Shown here piece after piece: positions 21,261-32,490 of a stretch of 64,000 nucleotides of DNA (positions are counted from its first letter, which is position 1; each line of letters starts with the position of its first letter). The position numbers and the translations under genes were made by a program. Origin of the DNA: Leguminivora glycinivorella (lineage: Eukaryota > Arthropoda > Insecta > Lepidoptera > Tortricidae). Where the stretch lies: NCBI RefSeq assembly GCF_023078275.1, contig NC_062988.1:2745501-2809500 (forward strand), in the 5' to 3' direction. The notes below the pieces were generated by a model, which was not told the DNA's origin, did not search any database, and worked only from the letters and a program-made list of their open reading frames with translations.

Positions 21261-21796
21261 AAAACCAGCCAAGAGCGTGTCGGGCCACGCTCAATGTAGG
21301 GTTCCGTAGTATTCCGTATTTTCTCAAAAACTACTGAACCTATCAAGTTCAAAACAATTTTCCTAGAAAGTTTTTATATAGTTCTACTTTTGTGATTTTT
21401 TTCATATTTTTTAAACATATGGTTCAAAAGTTAGAGGAGGGGGCGCACTTTTTTTCCTTTAGGAGCGATTATTTCCGAAAATATTAATACTATCAAAACA
21501 CGATCTAAGTAAACCCTTATTCATTTTTAAATCCTATCCAACAATATATCACACGTTGGGATTGGAATGAAAAAAAAATCAGCCCCCACTTTACATGCAG
21601 GCGAGGTACCCTAATAAAACATTTTTTTCTATTTTTTATTTTTGCACTTTATTGGCGTGATTGATATACATATTGGTACCAAATTTCAGCTTTCTAGTGC
21701 TTACGGTTACTGAGATTATCCGCGGACGGACGGACGGACGGACGGACAGACATGGGGAAACTATAAGGGTTCCTAGTTGACTACGGAACCCTAAAA
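21261..21796 (+). mobile_element. Family D repeat, copy 2
   Basis: Starts AAAACCAGCCAAGAGCGTGT and ends GACTACGGAACCCTAAAAA. The GGAC microsatellite is at 21723-21747. Full length and in opposite orientation to copy 1, which lies 2 kb away, so the pair could form an inverted structure. Confidence 0.75.
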
Positions 21797-21898
21797 ACGA
21801 AAGACTAGTTTCATTGATTTAAGTACTGAACAATTTTTGGTCAATTTAAGGAGTTTAAGCATAACATTAATTAACTAACATTAATTAATTAACCAATA

Positions 21899-22179
21899 GC
21901 CTAACCACAAAATTAAAATTTTCTAAAAACCCCCGACCGCGACATAGTGGACCGATTTTCATAAAACATGGCTAAAAACACTCCCGACTAACTCAGCATT
22001 CAAACAAAAAAAACTAAATCGAAATCGGTTCATCCGTTCGGGAGCTACGATGCCACAGACAGACACACACAAAGACAGACACACACACAGACAGACAGAC
22101 AAACAGACAGACACACACACACAGAGACAGACACGTCAAACTTATAACACCCCGTCGTTTTTGCGTCAGGGGTTAAAAA
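21899..22179 (+). repeat. Family E repeat, copy 1
   Basis: Begins CACAAAATTAAAATTTT. It contains ACATAGTGGACCGATTTTCA and GGTTCATCCGTTCGGGAGCT, then a CAGACAGACAC microsatellite, and ends CACCCCGTCGTTTTTGCG. Other copies are inverted at 51541-51770 and twice in the duplication at 38894-39697. Non-coding. Confidence 0.7.
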
Positions 22180-22634
22180 GAGTAGAAATTGTAATAAAAG
22201 CAACATCGTAGTGTCGTCCCGTTTTCTCACACATATGATTAGAAAGGGATGACTACAACGTTGCCACTTTTCAATTTCTACTCTTTTTGGTCAATTTGTA
22301 CAGGAACCACCCGGTATATTAAGAAGTAGCTTCACTCCAATTAGGTGAGCTACCGCATAAAACACCGTTATACCATAAACTATCATAATCAACAGATAAA
22401 ATTAAACAAATTAGCCGTCCCGTGTTTCGGCACTATTTATAACGTATGGTAATCTGGAGTTTCCCACAGGTAGGAAGCCCATAAATAGTTAGATAGTACT
22501 ATAATATACTTTACTCTAATGTTATGTTAATAGTGATGAAGTGAGGATGGCGTTATGCGACATGTGAAGAGTGTCATCACGTTCGCTCCGGTATCAGATA
22601 TATTCGACCCGATGCATGGTTGATTGCGTTGTTA

Positions 22635-22900
22635 ATTCAATTCAATTCAAAATATCTTTATTCATGTAGGCCTAGTTACAATATCTTATGAATAGTTCAT
22701 TACATATATATTATGATCTTAATCTAACCTAATTATCAGAGCAATTTATTGTTGTAAATTATTGTTCATAATAATATTGAGTCCATAATATACAATTTCA
22801 TATAAAAATAATCGTTAAACAAATAACTAATTGTTGCAGCGAAGGTGTTAATTTTACCTGAAGAACTACTGAAAAAAAAGTTGCTAGGAATTTATTTTGC
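22635..22900 (-). mobile_element. LINE 3' end fragment (probable)
   Basis: Inverted reading: a short untranslated stretch runs into TAAAGATATTTTGAATTG and an AATTG repeat, matching the tail plan (A/T-rich polyadenylation-like text plus a 5-bp repeat) of the LINE at 13791. No coding remains. Confidence 0.4.
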
Positions 22901-24177
22901 TCTGAAATTACGCCTTAGCGTCTAGCTATAGCGTAGCGTCGGGCCGACTGTATAGCAAAGCCTGACGCCGCGTCGGCGCGACGTTGACGCAACGTCAACG
23001 CGTCGTCTTTTTCTTTACCAGAACGATGGAGACAAGTAGTAGAAAACGAAGGCCGTTATATTTTTGATAAATGATTAAAATAATAAATTAAATAAAAATT
23101 ACCATACAGACGGCTAGACGCTAGATGTGGGGGGACCCTAAAAGGGTCTTGTGGCAACTATATAATTATAAAAATAATAAACAAATGTAAAAATACATAT
23201 TTATGTAGTTTGTTAAACAAGATTCGACGAAGTATTCATTTCTTTCTCTTATATTTTAATGTCGCTAATACGTTTCGTAAATACAATCTAAATATAATCA
23301 AATTTTAATGAAATTTTAGCCAATTGTTTAATAAAAAACTCAGCCCTCTTGAATATATCTTCTGTAATAAAGAGTCATTTCTTTTTTTGCCAATATTTTT
23401 TTTTATTGTTTTAGGGAATTTTAGGTCAATTGTACTCAGAATCACGAGTACTTTCAATCTCACTGGGAGACAAAAATTGTCCCAGAATATCCATACATTT
23501 TTTTTACTTTTCTCTTTTGTTTACCCCATACAACATGTACGGAAAATGGTAACAAAATAAGAAAAAATCGTATGGGACTATTTTTTTAACTACTAGGATT
23601 GAAAAGGCTAGTAATTCTGAGTAGAAATAGCATTTTTTTTTTCGAAAATATCACACTTCATAAAAGTGGCAAAAAAAAGAAATGCTCAGAAATACTTTGT
23701 TTCTTTGTTGCATAATGCATTCCTCCATTAACATAACATAGGCATCGACAGTTCGATCGAAAGGTAGCAGTGAATGTTTGATTCGCGAAGAAATTCTTAC
23801 TCTTTACCATAGAACATCTTTATAGTGACAATTTAAAAATATTTATGACGTCACTGCGTGAGAAATGACGGTCAATGAATAGACGGAGATTTATTAATTT
23901 TGGGTTTAGTGGGAATAGGAGATAGACATATTAATGTATTTTGTATTAGATTTTACAAATTACTTTTTGTGTGCGTAGATTAATTTATTATTATCTAAGA
24001 AACATTTACTAAGGTACAGCGGGACAAATCTAGACTGGGGGGCAAATGTAACTGGTCCATTTTTTTCCATGTTTTACAATATTTGCATTATTAAATAGAT
24101 TGTTCACCGGTTATATATGGTAGGCTAGGCGTGTTCAGTGGATACATGGAGAACTCATCATCATAGTGTAATAATGG
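22901..24177. other. No recognised gene
   Basis: A CpG-rich patch with short palindromes (ACGTTGACGCAACGTCAACG) stands at 22960-23010 in otherwise AT-rich DNA. The rest has poly(T) runs and only short frames. Confidence 0.35.
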
Positions 24178-24494
24178 AAAAACCGGCCAAAGCGTGTCGG
24201 GCCACGCTCAGTGTAGGGTTCCGTAGTTTTCCGTATTTTTCTCAAAAACTACTGAACCTATCAGGTTCAAAACAATTTTCCTAGAAAGTCTTTATAAAGT
24301 TCTACTTTTGTGATTTTTTCATATTTTTTAAACATATGGTTCAAAAGTTAGAGGGGGGAGACACTTTTCTTTCCTTTAGGAGCGATTATTTCACTGAGTC
24401 ACTGAGATTATCCGCGGACGGACGGACGGACGGACGGACAGACAGACATGGTGAAACTATAAGGGTTCCTAGTTGACTACGGAACCCTAAAAAA
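24178..24494 (+). mobile_element. Family D repeat, copy 3, internally deleted
   Basis: Head and tail are as in the full copies, but about 230 bp is missing between GAGCGATTATTTC and CTGAGATTATCCGCGGACGG. Confidence 0.7.
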
Positions 24495-24692
24495 TGGACT
24501 AGTTACAGTTGCCCCTCCCCCCCCCCACCCCTCTCCCAGTCAAGATTTGCCCCGCTGTACCTTACTTGAAATAGAACTTTTGAAGTTATTCATTCATCAT
24601 TTTGTAATCGAAATTGTGAAAGCACAGATAAATTTATACATTAAGTTTGTCTTTTGCATACTACAAAGAGTGGTGTACCTATGTTTTTATCT

Positions 24693-25027
24693 CATCATCA
24701 TCCTCCTTGCGTTATCCCGGCATTTGCCACGGCTCATGGGAGCCTGTGGTCCGCTTTGACAACTAATCCCAAGATTTGGCGTAGGCACTAGTTTTTACGA
24801 AAGCGACTGCCATCTGAACTTCCAACCCGAAGGGTAAACTAGACCTTATTGGAATTAGTCCGGTTTCCTCACGATGTTTTCCTTCACTGAAAAGCGACTG
24901 GCAAAAAATATCAAATAATATTTTGCACATACCTAAAGTCCTAAAAACTCAGTGGTGCGAGCCGGGGTTCGACCCGCGACCTCCGGACGGAACGAAAGTC
25001 GCATATACCGCTAGGCTACCGCTACCC
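24693..25027 (-). mobile_element. SINE-2 (tRNA-derived) with 12-bp target duplication
   Basis: On the minus strand the head has TAGCCTAGCGGTATATGCG (box A-like) and GCGGGTCGAACCCCGGCTCG (box B-like), as in tRNA-derived SINEs transcribed by RNA polymerase III. The body contains, plus-strand, ATTTGCCACGGCTCATGGGA. The 3' tail is (on the minus strand) ATGATGATGAG. It is flanked by ATGTTTTTATCT at 24681-24692 and 25028-25039. Other copies: 62266-62594 and a scrap at 29970-30052. Confidence 0.8.
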
Positions 25028-26501
25028 ATGTTTTTATCTATCTACCTATAATTGGTGAAGTTGGTAAGAGAGTTGTCTATAAAATTAAAGTCTTTCAATA
25101 GGATACTAAGATGAGAACTTTTTCTGTAGGTACACTTACTTTAGATATAGTTAAAACCAACAGAATACTAAGTGATTTTGATGAAGCGACTTTCCAAATG
25201 AATGGTCGACTTTTGTACCCCTCATCTCAATAGTTCTTTACGACAAGGACTTATTCAATAATGCCTATTACTTGATTCCTTTTACAATTCTAATACAGTA
25301 TTGAAAATCAGTTAATCTCTCAGATTCCATAGACCAAAGCATTAAAAGCGCACTTTGGTACTTGTACCAAGAAACCTATAGTAACCTTTCATTGCTTTAC
25401 TCCATTTGATTGTGTTCGCATAATCCTTAATATATTTAGAGTAGCGCTTTTCAACAGTTTTATAGTTCCTTGTGGTGTGCCGCAACAATTTTATAGTTAC
25501 TAGTGGTGTGCCGATTAGAATGTTCTCAATCCTGAGAATTTCTTCCCGAAGAAATTTCCAGAAAATTTCCAACTGGCTTCTTTCCAACTTAGAGCCTGGC
25601 AAAAAAGACTAGAAAGTAATAGGGGCGCCACCGTCTATGTAAATCGTTTTGCATGTGGCAACTATTTGATTGAGTCACTTTTGTATGAGAAAAGTAAGTG
25701 ATCGCGTGCGCAGACTTCTGGCCAAAGGTGTGGTTTTTTCGGCGGTTCCGGGGCAACCTGCCGAATCCTACAACGGGGCATACGACGCAACGGAGCCACG
25801 CTGTTACGTCATCGCCCAAATCAATTGTTTAGTTGTACTTTTATTGTTTTTTTTTATGTTCTTATTTACTGTTTTTTAAATTTAAGTTTCATGACACATT
25901 GGATTTATCTGTAATGTCATTTAAATATGTTTTCAATATAAATATCAAAAAAATGTTCCATTGTTTGCCAAGCATACAGCTTTTACCTTCTCTGAGTAGC
26001 AAATATTAGTGCACTATCTTTTTTTTTAATGGAAAATTTCATGTTTTCTTTTCTATACTTTACATCCTTTGCTTCAAATAACGTGTTTAGGAAATTTTGT
26101 GAGGTTTTACTGTCGGTATTTTATAAATTATTATATTTATTTTAAAATCACCATGAAAATTACACAGTATTTGCATTCAAGTTTTTATAGGATTTTTATA
26201 ATTTCTTTTACTAAGCGATTAAACATAAATATTCGTCGAGCTTGCGAAAAAAAGGTTTTAGCTCCCAGAGAACGTTTTCAGAAATTTCCGAGAACATTTC
26301 CGATAGATTTCTCTGTTCCCGAGAAAATTTCTAGAAACGGTACGGTACATCGCTAGTTATACGACACACTTACAAACTTATTTAATAATCTCTAAAACCT
26401 GTAAAACGACTTCTATGGCACTTATTCCTACGGAACTGAAATTTATATTTCAATGGCAAATGTAATTGGTAATTGCAAGTAATTGTAATCATCCATATTA
26501 A
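25028..26501. other. No supported gene
   Basis: The 25620-25830 patch is GC- and CpG-richer than its surroundings (around TTCGGCGGTTCCGGGGCAAC), with short frames on both strands. It could be a first exon or an old element; nothing decides. TTTCTCGGGAACAG-like motifs repeat at 26260-26340 and, inverted, 25540-25575. Confidence 0.35.
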
Positions 26502-26749
26502 TCCATACTATACTACCCATACTGTATAATATTATGTGAAAGTGTCTATGTCTGTTTGTCTGTGTTTCACGGCAAAACGGAGCGACGAATTGACGTGATT
26601 ATGTAAGTGGAGATAGTTGAAGGGATGGAGAGTGACATAGGCTACTTTTTGTCTCTTTCTAAACCCACACCTCTCTAAAATGGGGGTGGAAGTATGCATG
26701 AAGCGCAATTTTCGAATTTACCGCGAGAAATGCCGCGGGCAAAAGCTAA
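26502..26749 (+). mobile_element. Non-autonomous Helitron, family B, copy 1
   Basis: Begins TCCATACTATACTACCC after an A. It carries CGGCAAAACGGAGCGACGAA and GGGATGGAGAGTGACATAGG, and ends GCCGCGGGCAAAAGCTAA. CTAA fits CTRR. The hairpin CCGCG..GCCGCGGG is degraded. No helicase is encoded. Confidence 0.65.
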
Positions 26750-27080
26750 GTTTGTTATATTCTTAGCACATATCGATTCGATGGCTCGATTGAATCGAAT
26801 GGTACTCGTAAAGGGACTCGATTGTGATCGATACGAAGAATCGCATTGAGCTGATAGGTTTGATGTATTTCCTGAGTTTGCACTAAAGGCCATAAATTTA
26901 ACTTCTATAGGTACACAGGTCTAATACTAGTAATATAAATATTTACGGGTAATAATTTTCAATTAAGCCTAGCGGTGCCACATGACACCCAATAGGCTAG
27001 TTTCCTATAGTTAAAATAAAATATTTTTCCCCTCACTAGCTCGGAAACACGTGTTTTGTCCTTTAATACCAGCGGGTAAA

Positions 27081-28458
27081 ATCAAAATCAAAATCAAAAT
27101 AATTTATTCAGCAAATAGGCCACAGGGGCACTTTTACACGTCACATGTACATAGGTATTTAAAAAAATATTTAAAATTGAGTTGAAATTACAATTGATAC
27201 TATTATATACTAATTCTGAGTTCTAACTAAAGTTAACTCTATACAATTAATTAGAGATGTAGAAGGTCTCTAAATGTCGAATTACAACCAAGAACTACAC
27301 TAAATTTTAATATAAAAAGTACAAATACAAAAAAAAAAAGGTCTAAAATTACTTTAGAGGTGCAAATGACTCTAAATGTCACAACTAAAAATAAAATGTA
27401 TATCTACTTAATCTAATTCTCCTTAGAGATGTATATGGTCTCCATGAGTCAAAATCATATATTTAAAATATTCACTAAAAGAAAGGAAACAAACGACAAC
27501 CGAACAAAGTGTCCTAATTTAATAAAAATTAGAATTAAAGTTACTAAGTTATAACAGCCCCAGTAAGCTTAAACAGACCGGTCTTCACAGACGGCACCCG
27601 TTCACGAGTATGACGCGTATCTCAGCCATCGCCTCCCTCAACCTTTATTCGGGAAGGTGGCGACCCGATCAACGACGCCACCGCAGCAAAGACTTTTAAG
27701 TGTGCATGACATGTTCAAGCTGCCAGGCTAAATTAAATATTCAAATAATAAAACATAGCTGTAAGACACTATATTCTGTGCTCGTATGTTACAAAGGAAG
27801 GAAATATAGATTTATACAATAAAATTAAAGTAAGATAAACATTAAACATTAAACACATAATCTTGGAGATGTATAAGGTCTCCAAGTGTCCACAACTAAA
27901 CTTAAATAAAAACAATATAATCAGACGAGAATATGTTCTCATACGTCAATTGAACACTAGTATGCTTAATTACACAATGCAGAGAAAATGAAAAAATATA
28001 TACGACTTCATTCATCTATTGACAAGCAACCACCTTAAAGGCATCCCTATCATCTATAAAATCCTTCACAGTGTAGTACGCCTTACATAACAACAAACGC
28101 TTAATGCGTGCCTTAAATTTGTCAAATGGCAAATCCACTATATCGGTTGGTACTTTGTTATAAAAACGTGTACAGTTCCCGACGAAAGACGTACCAACCT
28201 TACGGAGACGGTGGGCGGTCACAGCAAGTTTATGTTTGTTCCTTGTGTTATAGTTATGGATGTCACTGTTAAGCTTGAATTCGTGGATATTTTTCCGAAC
28301 ATACATAATATTTTCGTATATGTATTGAGAGGCAACGGTAAGAATGTTCACCTCTTTGAATTTTTCTCTTAAAGATGCTCGACCGCCCAATCCGTAGATT
28401 GAACGGACTGCTCGTTTTTGCAGCACAAAAATATCCTGAATGTCTGCAGCTTTTCCCC
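27081..28458 (-). mobile_element. 5'-truncated LINE, same family as 13791-17408
   Basis: Minus-strand order: C-terminal reverse transcriptase coding end, a 0.9-kb 3' UTR closely matching the copy at 13791 (ACCGGTCTTCACAGACGGCA; TTCGGGAAGGTGGCGACCCG on the plus strand), then TGAATAAATTATTTTGAT and a TTTTGA-type repeat tail. It is inserted in a run of A in family A. The 3' UTR hairpins lie at 27251-27273, 27353-27376, 27423-27444 and 27862-27886. Confidence 0.85.
28016..28458 (-). pseudogene. LINE reverse transcriptase, C-terminal remnant
   Basis: About 145 codons starting within GKAADIQDIFVLQKRA, homologous to GKAADIQTIFVLQKRA in the longer LINE. It contains ILTVASQYI and NYNTRNKHKLAV, then ends at a normal stop. 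The polymerase core (FADD) lies upstream of the truncation and is missing. The frame runs on into family A DNA at its 5' end, so the apparent first 20 residues are not LINE sequence. Confidence 0.85.
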
Positions 28459-29046
28459 AAAAACGCATTTTATCCACTAGTGGGTAAAGTAATTTAACCT
28501 TGAATAAAGTCAAATTAACTGCTTTAAAATTGATAAAAGTAGGTGAATCTAGTAATAAAGATGATTTACCACCTGTGGAACTACTGGAAGCAGTGATAAA
28601 CGCATTTTTTGCGTTGTAGTTTCCTCGCTATAGTGAGGGGAAAAGTTTTGTGTTACACTCGGGTGCAAATGTATTTTACTTCTCGTGTGTTAAAAAACTC
28701 GCAAGTTCAGGATTCTATTCTCGAACCACTCGCTTTGCTCGTGGTTCAACTATAGAATCTTTTCACTTGCTCGTTTTTCAATTCCACATTCGGCGTTAAA
28801 ATACAACTTTGCCCCCTTGTATAACAAATAACTATTATGCAGTGCACGAAATAAAGCACCACCTAATTGGAAGAAAAATATGGACAGTAGTTTAAACATA
28901 ACATGTTTAAACATAATGAAAGATACTTTATATCTTACTTTATAAGTAACCGAATTTACGGTGACGTCACTCCTCAGTATTTCATAGTACATACATAATT
29001 CCATATTAGCAAATAGCTGATTTGACTAGTAGGAAACTAGCCTATT

Positions 29047-29702
29047 GTTTATGGACAAGTAAAAATATGATAATTCTAAATGAACTAAAATCTCTTCAAG
29101 AACAATATTATAAGTACTAGATTATTTTCCAAATCCGAGACCTAAGAAAATACGGGTTATAGGTAATGGGTTAAAGTTAAATGACACAGCTCTGCTTTTG
29201 TTTTGTTTACATTCGTTTTTTTAGTGAAACGATTCAATATAATATAAACAACCCTGATGACGACTTGGACGCATTCTAACGTTGGCAGGATTGTTTTAGT
29301 TATTTGTTGTGTACATATGTACCTACATAATTATGTGTGATATACACTACTACTGTACTCGATAAGTGACCCTAGAGTTCCAAAAGTGTCCCCATAAAAG
29401 CTATCGATAATACAAGTCTCCAATATTGCATCAATATTACAAAACAACCTCAATACAAATTCCGCATCGGTGCAGCTCCACTATTTGTTCTCATTTCTCG
29501 TTACCATATCGCACGAGTATCGACAAATTATGCGGTGGATTCTTTCGCCCGAGATAATGTATTCGATTCCGGGCCGAGAGATGGCATCGTTCACGCGAGC
29601 CGCGGATGTTAGCGGGCGGTGCTGGTACTATTTAAACTCGAAGTTACTTTGATTGTTTATGTGGTGGTTACTGTAAAAGGAAGTAACACCTAGTCAAAAT
29701 TG
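29047..29702. other. No recognised feature
   Basis: Short frames only. A slightly CpG-rich patch at 29500-29640 has no recognisable product. Confidence 0.35.
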
Positions 29703-29772
29703 AAATTCGATGCCACAGACAGACAACACACATACAGACAGACAGACAAACATACATACAAACAGACAGCTA
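29703..29772 (+). repeat. Family E scrap
   Basis: CGATGCCACAGACAGACAAC followed by a CAGACA run matches the 3' third of family E. Confidence 0.5.
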
Positions 29773-29969
29773 AAGAATCAATTTCCTCGATCATACATTA
29801 ATTATATACTCTCACCTTCCACGCTTTTTGTACAATTTGAGGGTAGAACAGGATTAGCTAGCTAGTACATCAGTTATTAACCTTGCTAAATTCCGGAAAT
29901 ATAATCCAGTTTTGCTTTAAGCGATCGATTTAATAAGAGAATTTTCAATTACAATTTTTTATCATTATA

Positions 29970-30052
29970 TTTCCTAGGTGCTTTTTAGTGAAGATCGTGA
30001 AGAAAGTAGGAAACCGGACTAATTTCAATAAGGCCTAGTTATCCTTTGGGGT
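29970..30052 (+). repeat. SINE-2 scrap
   Basis: AAACCGGACTAATTTCAATA and AAGGCCTAGTTATCCTTTGG are the inverse of the middle of SINE-2 (24830-24880). Confidence 0.55.
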
Positions 30053-30439
30053 GGAAGGTCAGATTAGAGTTATTGTCTTAAGTTTAGTGTCTAAACGAAT
30101 CGGTTCCATGGTACCGCAGTCGATAAAATTCGATATTCCTCTCGATTATATCGGCACGCGCGGAATATTTTGTCGCGCCGCGGACAGAACGTGTCACCGC
30201 GCGATAAAATACCCAATCGCTCTTCTTCACACCGAATTCTGTAATTTCTCATTTAATTGGATGAAATATTTGGGGGGAGAGTGTGCGAATGTATTTTGCG
30301 GTTTTAACCTACTTTAATGGTTTTCGTTGGGCATAATTTGGTTGTATGTACAGTTGTGTTAATCGTTATTTTCCAGAGATCCAAATAAACAAGTACCTAA
30401 ATATTTACTGGAATAGTTCTAAAAGATGACATAAATTCA
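30053..30439. other. No recognised feature
   Basis: An 88-codon frame overlaps a CpG-rich patch (TTGTCGCGCCGCGGACAGAA). No domain was recognised. Confidence 0.35.
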
Positions 30440-30622
30440 TCCATACTAATACCTCTATTATAAATGGGAAAGTGTGTGTGTCTGTTTGTCTGTCCGTCTT
30501 TCGCGGCAAAACGGAGCGACGAATTGACGTGATTTTTTATATGGAGATAGTTGAAGGGATGGAGAGTGACATAGGCTACTTTATCTCTTTCTAACGCGAG
30601 CGAAGCCGCGGGCAAAGGCTAG
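30440..30622 (+). mobile_element. Non-autonomous Helitron, family B, copy 2
   Basis: A complete 183-bp copy: A|TCCATACTAATACC start, CGCGAGCGAAGCCGCGGGC hairpin region and terminal CTAG followed by T, so it sits between A and T as Helitrons do. The microsatellite-like GTGTGTGTCTGTTTGTCTG lies near the 5' end. Confidence 0.8.
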
Positions 30623-31077
30623 TAATAAATAAAATAGAGCAAGGGTTTGAGATTATTCGTAGGCAATCTAGTTGCTACTTCGTGAGCATTTTTCTACAAT
30701 TAATAACATTTCCATAACCATTTCACTAAACTTCCTGATGGAACAAGTTGACAATTTATATAAATCATATACATTTGTAAAATACAAAGATCTAAGTTCA
30801 CAAGAAACAGACTTACAAAAGACTGACTCAATGTGGCAGCCAGAGAATGGGCCATCAATCCCTCAGTATCAATTAAAATAGCATTCTATGCTATTAATGG
30901 AAATACTGCATCGTTATATTAAGCCCTACATTGTAATCGGAGTAAATAACATTTTACTCAACTGACTCAATTAAAACCTCATTCAATTTAATGTCGATAT
31001 CGATAAATAAACTGTGCGACATTTGAACCCCTTTCGAATCTTAAATTGTATTCATGTGGAAATCTGCCAATTGAAAA
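30623..31077. other. No recognised feature
   Basis: A short polar frame at 30672-30881 has no recognised motif. Confidence 0.35.
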
Positions 31078-31743
31078 TCCATGTGCTTATTATAAATGAG
31101 AAAGTGTGTGTATTTATGTTTTCCCCTCACTAGCTCGGAAACACGTGTTTTCTCCTTTAATACCAGCGGGTAAAAACGCATTTTATCCACTAGTGGGTAA
31201 AGTAATTTGACCTTGAATAAAGTCAAAATAACTGCTTTAAAATTGATAAAAGTAGGTGAATCTAGTAATAAAGACGATTTACCACCTGTGGAACTACTGG
31301 AAGCAGTGATAAACGCATTTTTTGCGTTGTAGTTTCCTCGCTATAGTGAGGGGAAAAGTTTTGTGTTACACTCGGGTGCAAATGTATTTTACTTCTCGTG
31401 TGTTAAAAAACTCGCAAGTTCAGGATTCTATTCTCGAATCACTCGCTTCGCTCGTGGTTCAACTATAGAATCCTTTCACTTGCTCGTTTTTCAATCCTAC
31501 ACTCGGCGTTAAAATACAACTTTGCCCCCTTGTATAACAAATAACTATTGTTCGTCTTTCACGGCAAAACGGAGCGACAAATTGACGTTATTTTTTAAGC
31601 GGAGATATTTGAAGGGATGGAGAGTGACATAGGCTACTTTTGTCTCTTTCTAACCTCCCACTTCCCTAAAATGGTAAATAGAAGTTTATATGGAGCATCC
31701 GCAATTTTCGAATTTAACGCAAGCGAAGTCGCGGGTAAAAGAT
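31078..31743 (+). mobile_element. Family B Helitron, copy 3, split by family A
   Basis: The start TCCATGTGCTTATTATAAAT is at 31078. The body resumes at 31550 with GTTCGTCTTTCACGGCAAAA. The end (AAGTCGCGGGTAAAAGATA) is degraded. The interruption is the complete family A copy at 31119-31549. Confidence 0.7.
31119..31549 (+). mobile_element. Family A element, copy 5, inside a Helitron
   Basis: A complete copy whose ends are fixed by the surrounding Helitron: left flank TTTATGTT, right flank GTTCGTCTTTC. A TGTT/TGTT repeat at the junctions may be a 4-bp target duplication. This is the best copy for defining family A ends. Confidence 0.75.
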
Positions 31744-31744
31744 A

Positions 31745-32215
31745 TTTAGATTTCATTTTAAATTCTCTTACATAATGTTAATTACAATATTGGCTAGATG
31801 CACGACTGGTTCTGCATCAAAATAAAAGTTTCAACTGGTATCTTTAGTTAAATATACAAGAAACTAATTTATCAAAAAAATTGTCCAGCAATGAACAACA
31901 GTCACAGATATTTTTTCTTTAAAATTGAGGTTCCGCTCTCTCTTCCTTACGAATTAGATAATGTATTAAAATTTGACGGATATGTAACTAGTTATTTCTC
32001 TTTTCGGTAGGACGGAGATTTCCACAGATAAGATACAAATGACAAGCGAACTTCCACCGATTTTCAAAACTAGTGTTGCTAGCCCGCGATTTTTCAAATT
32101 TGCCGCCTTTTTCTAGTGACAAGATTTGGTTGACGGTCTATAGATTTAGATTTCATTTTAAATTCTCTTACATAATGTTAATTACAATATTGGCTAGATG
32201 CACGACTGGTTCTGC
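31745..32215. repeat. 71-bp direct repeats exactly 400 bp apart
   Basis: 31745-31815 and 32145-32215 are identical (TTTAGATTTCATTTTAAATT ... CGACTGGTTCTGC). The 329 bp between them ends with GTTGCTAGCCCGCGATTTTT-type text and is not repeated. Confidence 0.8.
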
Positions 32216-32261
32216 CTTAATTTTGTAGTCTATTTCATGTTAAATCTTACATAGTTAAACT

Positions 32262-32490
32262 CACGCCTGTATTCCCAAAAAGGGCAGGCAGAACATATGG
32301 ATAGCATAGCTTCAGTAGTTCAGTACCACTAGAGTGGTGGTCTAGAGACTAACCAATTCAAGGGTGAAAAGATAACGAAATTGTGATGCAGTGACAGTCA
32401 ATTTGTAGCTCATCATTAAACCTATATCCCTCAGTCAATTTCTACGAAACCCAGGAGAACATGGGGGGTGATGAAATTATTTCTAATGTT
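32262..32490 (+). repeat. Family G repeat, diverged
   Basis: CACGCCTGTATTCCCAAAAA, GGCAGGCAGAACATATGG and ATTGTGATGCAGTGACAG match the copy at 56712-56880. The end near 32430-32475 matches the 38050-38165 copy. Confidence 0.55.

Larger units (their letters stand above)
27025..28835 (+). mobile_element. Family A element, copy 4, split by a LINE
   Basis: The first 56 bp (TTTTCCCCTCACTAGCTCGG to AGCGGGTAAA) stand at 27025-27080 and the remaining ~375 bp at 28459-28835. In uninterrupted copies these parts join as GCGGGTAAAAACGCATTTTA. Confidence 0.8.
26991..29046. mobile_element. TIR MITE (17-bp TIR) holding a nested pair of elements
   Basis: AATAGGCTAGTTTCCTA at 26991-27007 is the exact inverse of 29030-29046. 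Without its insertions the element would be about 245 bp (26991-27024 plus 28836-29046). A family A copy lies inside it and is itself split by a LINE, so this is the oldest layer of a three-level nest. Confidence 0.65.

Noticed and set aside
25589..25879. CpG-rich frames on both strands as a first exon
   Set aside because: No splice-supported continuation, domain or start context could be recognised; kept only as an unexplained patch.
30672..30881. 69-codon polar frame
   Set aside because: Short, no motif, no conserved neighbour; expected by chance in AT-rich DNA.
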